Positions 50,630 to 63,939 of a DNA stretch of 64,000 nucleotides are shown one piece after another. This stretch comes from Nipponacmea schrenckii (taxonomy: Eukaryota; Mollusca; Gastropoda; Lottiidae). A program made the position numbers and the translations under genes. The first letter of the stretch is position 1. Each line of letters starts with the position of its first letter. The stretch covers positions 12,648,001-12,712,000 of the forward strand of contig CM060202.1 of the NCBI GenBank assembly GCA_030562195.1, given 5' to 3'. The notes under the pieces are model-generated. The model worked only from the letters and a program-made list of their open reading frames with translations. It ran no database searches and was not told the DNA's origin.

Positions 50630-53600
50630 ATGGCATCTGGAGGAAGAAAACCTTTCTCTCTGTCTAAGTTACCCCAATCTGATAGTAGACCTACCAGATA
50701 TTCAGCTGGAGATGATCAAAATGATGCTGAACCTCAGATGAATTCGTCAAAGAAAAATGTTCCTAAAGAAGTTAGGATAAATAACTGGGTAAACATTTCT
50801 TTCTAATCTTAGATGTAATATTTGTTATTATATTAGATATATTATATGCATGATTTGTTAAGGTTTAAGAATGAACACAGCTCAATACAGGAGTAAAAAG
50901 AAGAAAGAAAGTGATACTATATCACAAAAGTTGACTTCTTATGTTTTTATTATCGTTATGGTAATAACAGGGTTTCATGCAATGCTGCATTTTTTAAAGG
51001 ATTTTGCTGATTGGAGGCCAAATTCGGCTTCGACTGATTCAAAGAGAAGGAAGAAATCAAAAGGAAATCCAGAACGTGAAAGAGAACAATCTTTGTCATT
51101 AGATTCTCCTCCTCAGAGAGACAAGAAACCAAGAACACCATCAACGTTTCCTCGAACCAAGATTGGACCAGCCACACCGACTTCTCAGAAACGGGCTCTG
51201 GAAAACCTTCGTAGTAGAATGACTTTTAGTGAAACCGATGAGGTAGGTTTTATAACCACTGTACCTACACCTGAGAGATTTAGAGAATTTTTACTAACTA
51301 TTTACACCTGAAAGATTTAGAGAATTTTTACTATCTATTTACACCTGAAAAATTTTAGAGAATTTTTACTAACTATTAACACCTTAAAGATTTAGGGAAC
51401 TTTTACTTATTATTTACACCTGAAAGATTTAGAAAATTTTTACTTACTAGTTACACCTGAAAGATTTAGAGGATTTTGAATAACTATATACACCTGAAAG
51501 ATTTAGAGAATTTTGATAACTTTTTACACCTGAAAGATTTAGAGGATTTATTTGACAATTGAAATGAGCCCTCATTTTTTATACGCCCACATTTAAATGT
51601 GGTTGTATATTGTTGGCTGTCAATCATTTATATAAATGAGATCTTGGATAAGTTCAATATTGACAACTTTGTTGGAGTTATTGCCCTTGACTTAGTAAAA
51701 CACAATGAAATTGGCTTGTGAACGTGAAAGGGACTAGGGGGAAACCGGACTGAAATCTGAAAGTTCACTTAAACCGTTGCCGAGATTGAACCTGCAGGTT
51801 AGCAAGCAAACATCTAACTCACTGAAAGTATCTTGTTAGGCAACCGCTTGTTTTATTGAATGTTCTCTTAATACTTTGTAGGGAAGCACTGATGGTGAAC
51901 CAAATAATGAAAGGGCAGTTTCAAAACGTCGTTTGAATCCTCCAAATTTTTCACGTCAAGACACAAATAGTACAGAAGAGGGTGCAAGTCAAGCCAATTT
52001 AACCAATCGTAACAACAATAGAGATAATTCTGTCCAGGATCTTGGGGTATATATTTTTGTATATTTTGGTCAATATTTCTAGTTGTGGAGCTATCATGAG
52101 CATTGAAATCAGTTCTCTGTAGACTATAAATAAACTACCGGTATCTGTCATGTTAAATTTTCATCTATTTGAAAAAGAAGGCTACTGACTACTGTACAGT
52201 GGTAAAAATAGACCACGAGTATTGATTGATGATAGTTTATATTTAATTAATTAATGAAATAACGCTTTCATGACTTGTCTTATTAAGGTACTTAATTATT
52301 GATAAGATTATTTCCCCTGGCTTATTACAAGCTAGATCTTTTTACTGTATTTTGGGAGTTTATGTTCATTAATATGGCATTTAAGGTTTTTATGCTATGA
52401 AGTTACTTCTTGAAATTCTTTTTTACATTTATCCATTACTTTGTTGGATTTGTTGTAAAAAGTAAAGTAGGAAGTGGGGATGGATGGAATAGAACTCCAT
52501 GTATTGAATGTTTGACTCATTATCATATGGTTCTTACTTAACTGTTTGATTCTCAATTTTAGAGAAAAGTGATATATGATATTCTACTTATATATGTTAT
52601 TCATGCCCTTGTTACTTTTGTTGTCTGTGAAATGCTCAAAGATTTATATTTGCAGTTTAAAAAATTAAAAACTGAGGACATCAATATGAAGGTTCATACT
52701 GAAAGAAGCACACTTAAGAATTACATGAATATCCACTTCAATAAAATTAAAATCAATAAAGCTACTTGTATTTTAGTTGGATAGTAATCAGATAGTGGGA
52801 AGATTGATGCAGATTAGAGATTATATCAAACAAGCTAACACAATGAGAGAAACTCTAAATAAATCTAAGGAGGCAGTAAGTAATATTTTGCTTATACTTA
52901 GCTATAACAATTAATTTTGTGAAAAATGAATGAATGAATTTAATAAGTTTACTCCATTAATAAATTGGTAGAAATACAATGACTGATCTATTCCAAACTC
53001 AATAGTTTTGAAATAGGAAAAACTTGGATATGATGATCTTTCCGTTTCCTGTTATATTTAGTTGTCATTTTTCTTGATTTATTCCCACATTGGCCTTTTC
53101 AATTAACCCCCAATCATTTCACATTTACCCCTTTCCAACTTGACCTAGACCTGATTAAACTACAAATATGAAATTTGGGTCTCAGACATATCTCAAGTCC
53201 CATGATTACATAGAACTATACCTTTTCTGAAATCCCACTATGTTTCTCTTTGAAATGTGACACTTCCAAGTTTCAATTTGTCACTGTTGTCTTGTATTCT
53301 AGAGAGATAGAGAGAAAGTGATTAAATTAAAACATGTGATTGATAATTTAGTGAAACAGGAAAATTATACACTGGAAACATTACACCATTTGTCGGTTAG
53401 TGTTGTTCAATGTTTGATATGATGATCTTTTGAATTGCTTGAATAGAACTATTTAAACGTTAATGTATAGAGCTAAAATGGCTTCGGAGACAAAAATGTT
53501 GGTTAGTTTTAAATTGTTTTTGGCACTTAAAGAAACAAGATCTTGTTCAAGCAAATCAGAATGTCATCATATAATTTGTTTTGTTTGACTGATATTATTT

Positions 53601-56600
53601 GGAATGGTTCTGCATATTTTTCTAGAAAAGTAATAAAGATGATATGGATAAGTTGAAAAAACTTGTAGATAATTTAAAAGATCAAGAGAGGGGTTATATG
53701 GGCTTACTGCAGAGAATGTTGGTGAGTGAATGAGACAAACTGAACAGTGTAGATTTGATCAAAAAGCAAACACTAAGATCAAACTTTCTTCAATTCCTTG
53801 ATTTCTTGATTCCTGCCTATCGAAGAACACAGAAAGAAATTTTGTATTATTTTTAAAATAGGAATTAATTTTTCATTCACATGTGCATGTGAAAAATGAT
53901 TTTCCTACTGCTGACAATATCAACTGTTTGGATTGATATTTTAAATCTTAAGTGATATTTTTCAGGCATTACGAGATGAAGGTGTATTAGAGAATGGTAC
54001 ACTACATGGTTTATTACCTGATTTAGAAGATAATGATTACAGTGATAATAACAATGATGATGATGATGATGATGATGATAATGAAGATAATAAATCAGAA
54101 TCTGATGACACCGTGTCAGTTGATCTAGAGGTACAAACTAATGCTTCAGAAACAACAACAGTAAGTTCTTGTTGTTCGAAAGTTTTCTTTTTTTCGGAAA
54201 CAATTTTTTGTCACATGAAAATGAAAGGGATTGATAATATGTTTAATTTAGTCAATATGTTCATAGTTGGTAATGCTGGTTTTCTCTGAATCATAAATAA
54301 ATCTCATGTTTAATAGGTTTTTTTTGTAAATTGTTGATTTTTATACTTTTTTAGGAGGAGCGTACTAATAGTTCATCATCACGTCCCTATATAGAAGATA
54401 AACTTGGTGATACAGATGATGAAAACGAAAGTAGACGAAGTTCTAAAGAATCTAATAATATGGACAATACTTTAGTAGCACAACGTAATGCACAGGCTGC
54501 TGAATGGGATTTTGGAGTTGACTCTATAGATGTAAGTGTTATGATGTTATGTAAAAACACAAGCTTGACAAATTGTAGTTAAACTATAGAACCTTCAATT
54601 TACCTGAGAAATTTTATGGATCATAATTCTTATTTCAGGGTTTGGAAAATCTGCTACCAGGCTCTTTAGATGCCATGAGAGCCAATGAGCTAGCAGCCTT
54701 ACAGCAACAACAAAACCTACTGAAAATACTAGCTGAGAAACAAGAACAGTTACGAGCTCTGCAAGGTAGACAGGATGCTCTTGTAGCCATGCATAAAGAA
54801 GCAGAGAAGAAACTACACATAGCACAGAATAAAGAGAACAAAGGTCAGCTTTGTTCAAATATCTCTATACGTTTATGTTTCTGAATAAACAGACATGTTA
54901 GAATTCTCAGAATGTCAGATTTTCTCTTTAGTTATCTGAGGCTTTAGCATCATCTTGATTATGTAAAGCTGTAAATTTTGAAGTTCTGTAACTAATGTGG
55001 TGAAAGAAATTGCTCTGAAACAGCTTTTGATAAAATGATTTAAAGAATAGTTAGTCATACAAAATTAGTTATCATTCATATATTTCAGCTAAAGCAGCAG
55101 TAAAAACAGCATCTGAAGCTGTACGTCATGCTAGTAATAGTAACCCTAATTTAACACCTACTGATGATGTAGAAGAGGATCCCATAGCAGAATTATCTTC
55201 TACCCAAACTCAACTAGAACAACTAGTGAGGATGAAAAACAGACTTGAAATGTTAAAGAATGCCTCTACAGAACTGGTAAGATTGTATGCCATTGCTCTT
55301 CAATAATTATTACTAAATTCTCTTTATCTGCTTTTGGCAGAACAATTTAAGTTGATTTTTAACAGTTATAGGTATTGTAAATTGTAAAGCTACAAGTATT
55401 TATCTTTTTTATCTTTGGAGCCTCTTAAGCCTTGTCAGTATCCCCAAACATCTTAATACACTATTGTACTAATTGTTTTCAGGCTGCTGAAGAAGAACAA
55501 GCTGGAAATGATATGGCTATATTACAAACAGCTACAGATGATGAGCCTGGACGACAGCAGCTACAAGATAAACTGGAAGATTTGCAAGACAAGAAAGACC
55601 GAATGAACGATCTTTTGATGGAACTACAAACACTGCGATCACAAAGATTTGAAACGTTGTTACAAAATGGTAAACAGTTTTGAAAGTCTGTATTCTATGG
55701 TTGCCAAAATATGTTTATCTCTTTAATGCTTAAATTTCTTGCCTACATATTATGACAAAGTGAATTGTTGGATAATAAAAAAACACCCTGGTTCTTATCC
55801 ATACATGTTAAAATGATTTTTTCCTTTCTGCTTTCAGAAAGTGAAGGTGCATCATCAGCAGCAGCTCCTGCAGTTGCTCCTCCAGTTCCTAACAGTAGAT
55901 CGTCATCTCAAATCAAGCTTACTGATGCTTTAACCACACTAGATGAGGCTGACTCTACAGCTGAATCTGCTGAACAAGTTTTAAGTATGATGGATGCTCA
56001 GACCAAACTGGAGTAAGTAATATTTGCCATTTAGGAATTTAAATGGCAGCTGTCAACAGGATGCATACAATTTTGATTTGAATGAGTTGTATATCTATAA
56101 AAAGATTGACAAAAAAAATATTTTGTGTCCATCTGCTTTGAAACTAGTATCTTAATTAACTAAATTGTATTAATTGTTTCTGAATAATATGATTTTGTAG
56201 GAAACTTCAAGAGGTGAAAGGTAGATTAGATCAATTGAGAGGATTAGTACAATATTACCAGGGTAATAAGACCCGATCTGATGGCGATGGCGGAGAAATT
56301 CGAGATCAGTCATCAGCACCAACCTACAGTGATTATGGTGATACAGAATCTTTAGAAAATGCCAGGTATACACATTTTTCAATACATCAATCATTCATAT
56401 TCTATAAAAGAGAGAACCTCGTTTGGATTCTGGCTTAGTTATTGAGTTCGTACCGTATTTTTCTTGTCATGGACATGAAATGTTAGGCTTATTTATATTG
56501 AAGAATTTTTCATTTTATGGATTGCATAGGGTTTTAATAAAGTGGTATTTCATTGCAATTTGCTAGTAAAAAGACCTTTTGGCAATCCAAGCAAAGCTTT

Positions 56601-59600
56601 ACACTTTTCATATTTTTTTGAAAGGTTTCTTCTATTATATATATTTCAGAAGAGCACCTATTGATACTGAGAAGATATTCCAATCTTGTGGTCAACTGAA
56701 TGCTTTAGGTAGTGTACCTGGTGCTGCCTCCAGGCGAAGAGTGGATCTTGAGTCTCAACAATCTGATGAAGAAAATGCCTCTGTGAATGATTCTCAAATG
56801 TCAAGTCTTGGTCCTTGGGGTGATGAACCAGAAATTAGAGAAAAAGTCCGGTATATATTGTTATGATTTATAGAATTTGACAAAAGAGATGTCCGAACCA
56901 ATTTTTTTATATATATAGTTAATATTTAGGCCATGCAAAGTGAATCATGAATAAATCTCATGTTTAATAGTTTTTTTTTGTAAATTGTTGATTTTTATAC
57001 TTTTTTTAGGAGGAGCGTACTAATAGTTCATCATCGCGTCCCTATATAGAAGATAAACTTGGTGATACAGATGATGAAAACGAAAGTAGACGAAGTTCTA
57101 AAGAATCTAATAATATGGACAATACTTTAGTAGCACAACGTAATGCACAGGCTGCTGAATGGGATTTTGGAGTTGACTCTATAGATGTAAGTGTTATGAT
57201 GTTATGTAAAAACACAAGCTTGACAAATTGTAGTTAAACTATAGAACCTTCAATTTACCTGAGAAATTTTATGGATCATAATTCTTATTTCAGGGTTTGG
57301 AAAATCTGCTACCAGGCTCTTTAGATGCCATGAGAGCCAATGAGCTAGCAGCCTTACAGCAACAACAAAACCTACTGAAAATACTAGCTGAGAAACAAGA
57401 ACAGTTACGAGCTCTGCAAGGTAGACAGGATGCTCTTGTAGCCATGCATAAAGAAGCAGAGAAGAAACTACACATAGCACAGAATAAAGAGAACAAAGGT
57501 CAGCTTTGTTCAAATATCTCTACACGTTTATGTTTCTGAATAAACAGACATGTTAGAATTCTCAGAATGTCAGATTTTCTCTTTAGTTATCTGAGGCTTT
57601 AGCATCATCTTGATTATGTAAAGCTGTAAATTTTGAAGTTCTGTAACTAATGTGGTGAAAGAAATTGCTCTGAAACAGCTTTTGATAAAAATGATTTAAA
57701 GAATAGTTAGTCATACAAAATTAGTTATCATTCATATATTTCAGCTAAAGCAGCAGTAAAAACAGCATCTGAAGCTGTACGTCATGCTAGTAATAGTAAC
57801 CCTAATTTAACACCTACTGATGATGTAGAAGAGGATCCCATAGCAGAATTATCTTCTACCCAAACTCAACTAGAACAACTAGTGAGGATGAAAAACAGAC
57901 TTGAAATGTTAAAGAATGCCTCTACAGAACTGGTAAGATTGTATGCCATTGCTCTTCAATAATTATTACTAAATTCTCTTTATCTGCTTTTGGCAGAATA
58001 ATTTAAGTTGATTTTCAACAGTTATAGATATTATAAATGTAAATTGTAAAGCTACAAGCATGTTATCTTTTTATTTTTGGAGCTTCTTAAGCCTTGTCAA
58101 TATCCCACAAACATCTCAATACACTTTTGTACTTATTGTTTTCAGGCTGCTGAAGAAGAACAAGCTGGAAATGATATGGCTATATTACAAACAGCTACAG
58201 ATGATGAGCCTGGACGACAGCAGCTACAAGATAAACTGGAAGATTTGCAAGACAAGAAAGACCGAATGAACGATCTTTTGATGGAACTACAAACACTGCG
58301 ATCACAAAGATTTGAAACATTGTTACAAAATGGTAAACTGTTTTGAAAGTCTGTCTTCTATGGTTGCCATAATATGTATATCTCTTTAATGCTTAAATTT
58401 TTTTTTTAAATGTTTGAAATTTTAGTTTTCTTGCCTACATATAATGACAAAGTGAATTGTTGGATAATAAAAAAACACCCTGGTTCTTATCCATATATGT
58501 CATAATGATTTTTTCCTTTTTGCTTTCAGAAAGTGAAGGTGCATCATCCGCAGCAGCTCCTGCAGTTGCTCCTCCAGCTCCTAACAGTAGATCGTCATCT
58601 CAAATCAAGCTTACTGATGCTTTAACCACACTAGATGAGGCTGACTCTACAGCTGAATCTGCTGAACAAGTTTTAAGTATGATGGATGCTCAGACCAAAC
58701 TGGAGTAAGTAATATTTGCCATTTAGGAATTCAAATGGCAGCTGTCAACAGGATGCATACAATTTTGATTTGAATGAGTTGTATATCTATAAAAAGATTG
58801 ACAAAAAAATATTTGTGTCCATCCGCTTTGAAACTAGTATCTTAATTAACTAAATTGTATTAATTGTTTCTGAATAATATGATTTTGTAGAAAACTTCAA
58901 GAGGTGAAAGGTAGATTAGATCAATTGAGAGGATTAGTACAATATTACCAGGGTAATAAGACCAGATCTGATGGTGATGGCGGAGAAATTCGAGATCAGT
59001 CATCAGCACCAACTTACAGTGATTATGGTGATACAGAATCTTTAGAAAATGCCAGGTATACACATTTTTCAATAGATCAATCATTCATATTCTATAAAAG
59101 AGAGAACCTCATTTGGATTCTGGCATAGTTAATGAGTTCGTTCTGTATTTTTCCCTTGTCATGGACATGAAATGTTAGGCTTATTTATATTGAAGAATTT
59201 TTCATTTTATGGATTGCATAGGGTTTTAATAAAGTGGTATTTCATTGCAATTTGCTAGTCAAAAAACCTTTTGGCAATCCAAGCAAAGCTTTATACTTTT
59301 TATATTTTTTGAAAGGTTTCTTCTTTGATATATTTCAGAAGAGCACCTATTGATACTGAGAAGATATTCCAATCTTGTGGTCAACTAAATGCTTTAGGTA
59401 GTGTACCTGGTGCTGCCTCCAGGCGAAGAGTGGATCTTGAGTCTCAACAATCTGATGAAGAAAATGCCTCTGTGAATGATTCTCAAATGTCAAGTCTTGG
59501 TCCTTGGGGTGATGAACCAGAAATTAGAGAGAAAGTCCGGTATGTATGGTAATGATTTATAGAATTTGTTAGAAAGATATTAACTAAAGACTGAAATATT

Positions 59601-62600
59601 AATTTAACTTTCATTCATGTTCTACTTTCAGACAATTAAAAGCAACTAAAGAGAAATTACAACAATTACAAGATTTGGTAAGCATGTGCCAACAATCACC
59701 TGATTTAGCTCAATCACTACCTGATAATATTAGAGAGGATGACGGACCATCTCTATCTACAGCTAAACAAACAGAAGAAAGAAATATCTCCCTTAGTGAA
59801 GGGGAAATACCTAATGATTCACAGAGGTAAGTTACTTATTGTTTTGTTTTCAAATTCTGAAACAAACCATGCAATGAGGTAGTTGTTATATCCTTAGCAA
59901 AACTTACTCTTATGCTATTATATATTCAAGTTTTAGATCCTTAACAAGGTACTTATTTTTCCTTTAGTATAAGGAATATAAAAATACAAGTTGGAGGGAA
60001 CTTCTCTTTGGTGATCTCAAGATCAAACCAGTTCTGCATCAAGAAAGCTCACTCAACACAAACTTACATTTTAAAAAACAACCTTATATTCTAGCACTCA
60101 TGTTGATATGAAAATTGATTATTATACATCTATTTCTGTTTATTTCTGTCAGTGGTTTACCTGAAGCAGAATCTCTATTTAGTGTAAAAGAACAAATTAA
60201 GGAATTATCTGAGTTGAAGAAGGAAAGAGAAAGATTGTTAGCTCTACAGAATCAACTCCAATCTCTTCAGGGACATTTCGATCCAGTATGTACTCATGTT
60301 TTAATGTTATTCTTAAAAGTAGCAACCAATAACAAACAATTCTGTTGAAATAGTGCTCAATACATATGTTGATGAGCAATATAGAAATATATCTGTTATT
60401 ATAGTCATAGAGAAGGCATTTAAAATTATGTTAGCTAGACCTATATTGAATTCATTATAATAACAATCTGTCTGAAATTAAAGTCAACATCATATTTTGG
60501 CTACATTGTTTATCTGTTATTATTTGTTTGTATTGTGTAGGAAGAGAATGATAATATAAGTGATGATGGAAATGATACAGAAACCAATAAAAAATCACGA
60601 TCTCAGTCCGAACCGGGTCCTGTTGTTACATGTAAGTATTAATGCTTAGATCTGCCATCAATACAATTATTTTTATGAACCAAAAGTTTCATTGCATTAT
60701 TTTCTAGTACTAAGATACAAGTTAATTTTTTGACTTGTATATTATGCTTTATTAATATTTGAAATAATGAAATGGGATATATTTTATGGTGTTATTCAAC
60801 TAATCATTTTGAAAGTTTTACAACTACATGTTTGATGACAGTATTCACACCCAAGCACTTTGCGCCCAGGACATATTCCAGGTGCATTTCCTTGATGTGA
60901 ATTGCCCTGGTGTGAAGTACCTGGGTGTTAAATGTCTCCGGTTGAAGGTGGAATTTTTCCTGGGTGCAAAGTGTCTTGGTGTGAAATGTCTCAGGTGGAA
61001 GTTGTCCTGATGCAAATCATCCTGGTGCGAAATGTCCTGATAGCAATTGGCCAGACGGGAAGTGTCCGGTCTGGAATTATCTGGGTGCGAAATGTCCAAG
61101 CACCTTGATGACAACCCAGCAGGTATCTAGTTTAAAAGAGTATGTATGTCTTATACCTGGATATTAATAGACACATGACATATAATTTACACATGATCAA
61201 CCTTTTACTCTATTTCTAGTTGCCTCCAATGATGAACTGTACAGTAAAATGAGGAAACAGAGAATGTTACGAGAAGAACTTAGATCTAAAAAGAAAGAAT
61301 TAGAAGCTATTATGAAGAAAGATAGAAATAAACGACAATATTTCAAAAATCAAGATAATCAAAGTGATACTGTCTCTTATTCTACCGATGCTTTTGGGTA
61401 AATCAATTTTATGCCTACTGATATTAAATGCAAAGTTTGCACTATTGGAGAAAGGTATACCTCAAAATGATTTTATCTGCTTACAGTCTGAACTTTTTGG
61501 TCTTTTTGAGCTAATAAATTGATTATTAATATCCAAATTTAATATATTTTTTCCCAAGATTTGAGGATTTTGTCATGATATTGCTATATGGATAAATTTA
61601 TAATCTGATCTTTCAGTGCAAGTGCCAGTGCGGATGCTACAATGGCTACTTGGGGTGGTTCAACAGTAGATAATCTAGAGAATATAACCGAAGGTAGAGA
61701 TGATAATGATGACGATGATGACAATGATGATGAAGATGATGGTAAGTGAAAAAACTCTATATAGATGATTTATCCCTGAATTTTGAGCTCCATTACATGT
61801 TTTAAAGCCTTGGTCAGTTATGCTTGAAAAAAGTGGAACAAAAAATTAAATACAGGCTGTTCTACTGTAAGGCTACAAATTATTGCGAGATAGAAATAAA
61901 TGCGTTGAATGCTACCTATCCGTGATCGCATTAATTTGTATCCGCATTTTTAAATACATATTCCCAAGTGAATTATATGGAGTTCAAATATGACTGACAT
62001 TAGTGACAAGTTTTTAAATTGAGACCGGGCGGGATCAAGTAATTAGGTAATTATCTCTAAATTTGAAGCTGATTAGTAATCAATGACGTTAAAAAAACAA
62101 AGGATTTTCACAATTGTCTATTTAAGATAAAATCTTGATCATTGTTCATGTCTTCATTTATTAATCACTTAAGAATTTTGATGATATTAAAAAATGCGAC
62201 ACCTATCGCTGATCGCATTAATTTGTACTCGCATTTTAGTCTCTATAGCTCATGCCGCATTAATTTGTAGCCTTACAGTATATTAAGATATTTTAACAGT
62301 AAGAAATAAAACAGGAATTGGCTATATATTTCTTTGGTGTCAAAATTTCACCAGTGCATGGAATACACTATATTTAAGTGAAATGTAGTATTAAAACCTT
62401 GCCTTTTATTAAAGCATATCCAAGTGATGGTATAGTACAGGTAGAAGAGGAAGAAGAAGTAAATGGTAGTGATAATAATACCTATACTATAGAAGCTGAT
62501 GCCAGACAGAGACGAGCTGCGAGATCTAAACCTTCGCAACCTGATGTTAGACCTAAAACTAGGAAAATAGCCACATTTCCTAGATCACAGTCTGCTAGAG

Positions 62601-63939
62601 AAGGTAAGGGTGTTACCTGGTATAAGCAACAAAGATAAGCACTATAAAATATGTTAAAAATTCCAAATTCAAATTTGAATCTACCGGTAATATTTTGGTA
62701 TGTTTTTGTTATGATAAGTCATAATGACTCACTATACTAGTTCTCATTAAATTTATTTGCATTTCAGAAGTACTTATGACATCACAGAGTGTAGGAAAGA
62801 AAGGAGCTGTGAGGAAAACTAAGGTCAACAAGCGAACAAAACAAGAGGTAAGAACTCAAAGACTTTCTCATCAAAGTTCTATTCCGTTTTGACTAAAATT
62901 ACCATGCCTATTGGTCCTTTGTGAATACAACCCTCTTTGCACTTATGGCAAAGTAACTTTCTCTTATGGGACACTTCATGACATTGTGTGATCTTACAAT
63001 TATACCCTATGGGTTGTTAACCTAGTATCTTGTCTATTGTAGAACTACCGGTCAGCAGAAGAAATAGTACGGGATGTAGAAGTAGAAGATAGTTCTAGAT
63101 TGGATCTGATACAACAACAAGTACAACAGACTTACCAATTATTACAAGAACAACACCACAACAATACATTACAGGGTACAGGGTCTCCTAATTCTAGTGG
63201 TAAGTCATATTCTTGGTTCTAATTGAATAAAAACCAACTGTCAAATAAGAGGTATTAAAGACCCATGTTTCAGAATTGGATGGTTATTAGATCTGTCATC
63301 TGTAAATATGGGTTTAAAACAAACTGGCTTGTAATAGTATTATGTATTTATTTTAGGTTTGACAATGGGAAATTCAATGAGACCAGCTGCAGGCATGTAT
63401 CCGGATATGCAACAGATGTATCAGCAACAAATGATGATGTCAATAAACCAATGCCACCAACAACTGAACTTACAGCAGATAGAAATGTCAAATTTAAGCC
63501 ACCATATTCAACAGATTAGTTTATATATACAGGAACAGCAACATCACCATCATCATCCAATTAACTCGACAACAGATGACAGAGATCACAGTCGATTAAC
63601 TCCTCTAGCTGCCTCATCCCAGACACATATCTCACCCCATCATCATTTACCACCGCCATCAACTAGACAATCGACTTTTACACTTAATCCACAGTTCCCT
63701 CTGTCTTTCGCACCAGTAGAGGGCTTGTCACCACGGCAACATTTAAGTCACAGAATGACATCCAGTAGTCCTACTCGTCAAGAAGTGCCACAACCTCAGA
63801 CTAACAATCTACGTCCTATACCTCCTCCTAGACTGGATTCCTACCAACAAAATAGTAATGTCAACAATTTCTTGGGTAGAGACAGCCAGAGAGAGGCACG
63901 ACCTAAAACTAATGATGAATTTGAAAAACCAAAGAAAAG
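50630..63939 (+). CDS. PCM1: PCM1, centriolar satellite scaffold, 3' partial
   Basis: PCM1 is a long coiled-coil scaffold of centriolar satellites needed for protein delivery to centrosomes and for ciliogenesis. Exons in phase: 50630-50788, 51000-51242, 51882-52046, 52777-52875, 53303-53395, 53626-53721, 53966-54160; block A (54355-54531, 54639-54843, 55089-55276, 55483-55669, 55838-56012, 56201-56365, 56650-56850); block B, its near-copy (57010-57186, 57294-57498, 57745-57932, 58146-58332, 58530-58704, 58891-59055, 59339-59539); then 59632-59826, 60153-60285, 60541-60631, 61220-61397, 61617-61741, 62415-62603, 62768-62847, 63043-63199, 63357-63939. With one block this gives 1359 residues to the window's end. 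Landmarks shared with vertebrate PCM1: QIVGRLMQIRDYI, EQLRALQGRQ, LKATKEKLQQLQDLV, MLREELRSKKKELEA, ATMATWGGSTV, YPSDGIVQVEEEEE. The start (GCAATGG) has a good context. Asp-, Gln- and His-rich low-complexity tracts occur. Confidence 0.93.
51255..51557. repeat. ~37-bp minisatellite in a PCM1 intron
   Basis: About eight units containing ACCTGAAAGATTTAGAGAAT, then TTTTACTAACTATTTAC. It starts just after the donor at 51243 and ends shortly before the TIR element fragment. Confidence 0.85.
51583..51852 (+). mobile_element. Degenerate copy of the ACGCCCAC TIR element (copy C)
   Basis: It starts ACGCCCACATTTAAATGTGG and ends TATCTTGTTAGGCAACCGCTTGTT, as in copies at 8005 and 40483. The internal repeat is reduced to about one unit and the GTGGGCGT inverse end is decayed. 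It lies just upstream of the PCM1 exon at 51882. Confidence 0.65.
54287..56879 (+). repeat. PCM1 seven-exon tandem duplication, copy A
   Basis: This segment holds seven exons encoding the EQLRALQGRQ coiled-coil region through the DEPEIREKV segment, with their introns, and is repeated at 56941-59568. The shared sequence begins at TGAATCAT and ends at TAGAATTTG. A 61-bp unmatched junction (56880-56940) separates the copies. Confidence 0.93.
56941..59568 (+). repeat. PCM1 seven-exon tandem duplication, copy B
   Basis: All seven exons keep their splice sites and lengths. By eye there are about ten exonic differences from copy A, all but one silent (the exception is Val to Ala in PPVPNS/PPAPNS). 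Introns differ more, including an extra run of about 30 bp near 58400. Block exon length is 1298 nt, so A followed by B does not keep frame. Confidence 0.93.
60850..61110. repeat. G+C-richer degenerate minisatellite in a PCM1 intron
   Basis: Short divergent units around CCTGGGTGCGAAATGTC, of about 15-18 bp, fill this stretch between exons 60541-60631 and 61220-61397. Open frames on both strands here are repeat shadows. Confidence 0.75.
61865..62278. mobile_element. Tc1/mariner-type MITE, 414 bp
   Basis: The terminal inverted repeat CTGTAAGGCTACAAATTA extends about 23 bp with one mismatch, and both ends are flanked by TA (61863-61864 and 62279-62280). A subterminal motif TGATCGCATTAATTTGTA occurs as direct copies near both ends. 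There is no coding capacity. It is in the PCM1 intron between 61741 and 62415. Confidence 0.85.

Noticed and set aside
50871..50999. ATG at 50871 as a separate PCM1-region start
   Set aside because: It is intronic read-through into the exon that starts at 51000; the GTAAAC donor at 50789 and the acceptor TTTTTAAAG before 51000 join NNW to DFADWRP.
54595..54858. Minus-strand hydrophobic frames opposite the PCM1 exon (and at 57250-57513)
   Set aside because: Antisense shadows of a conserved coiled-coil exon; they occur identically in both duplicated copies and lack splice or coding support.
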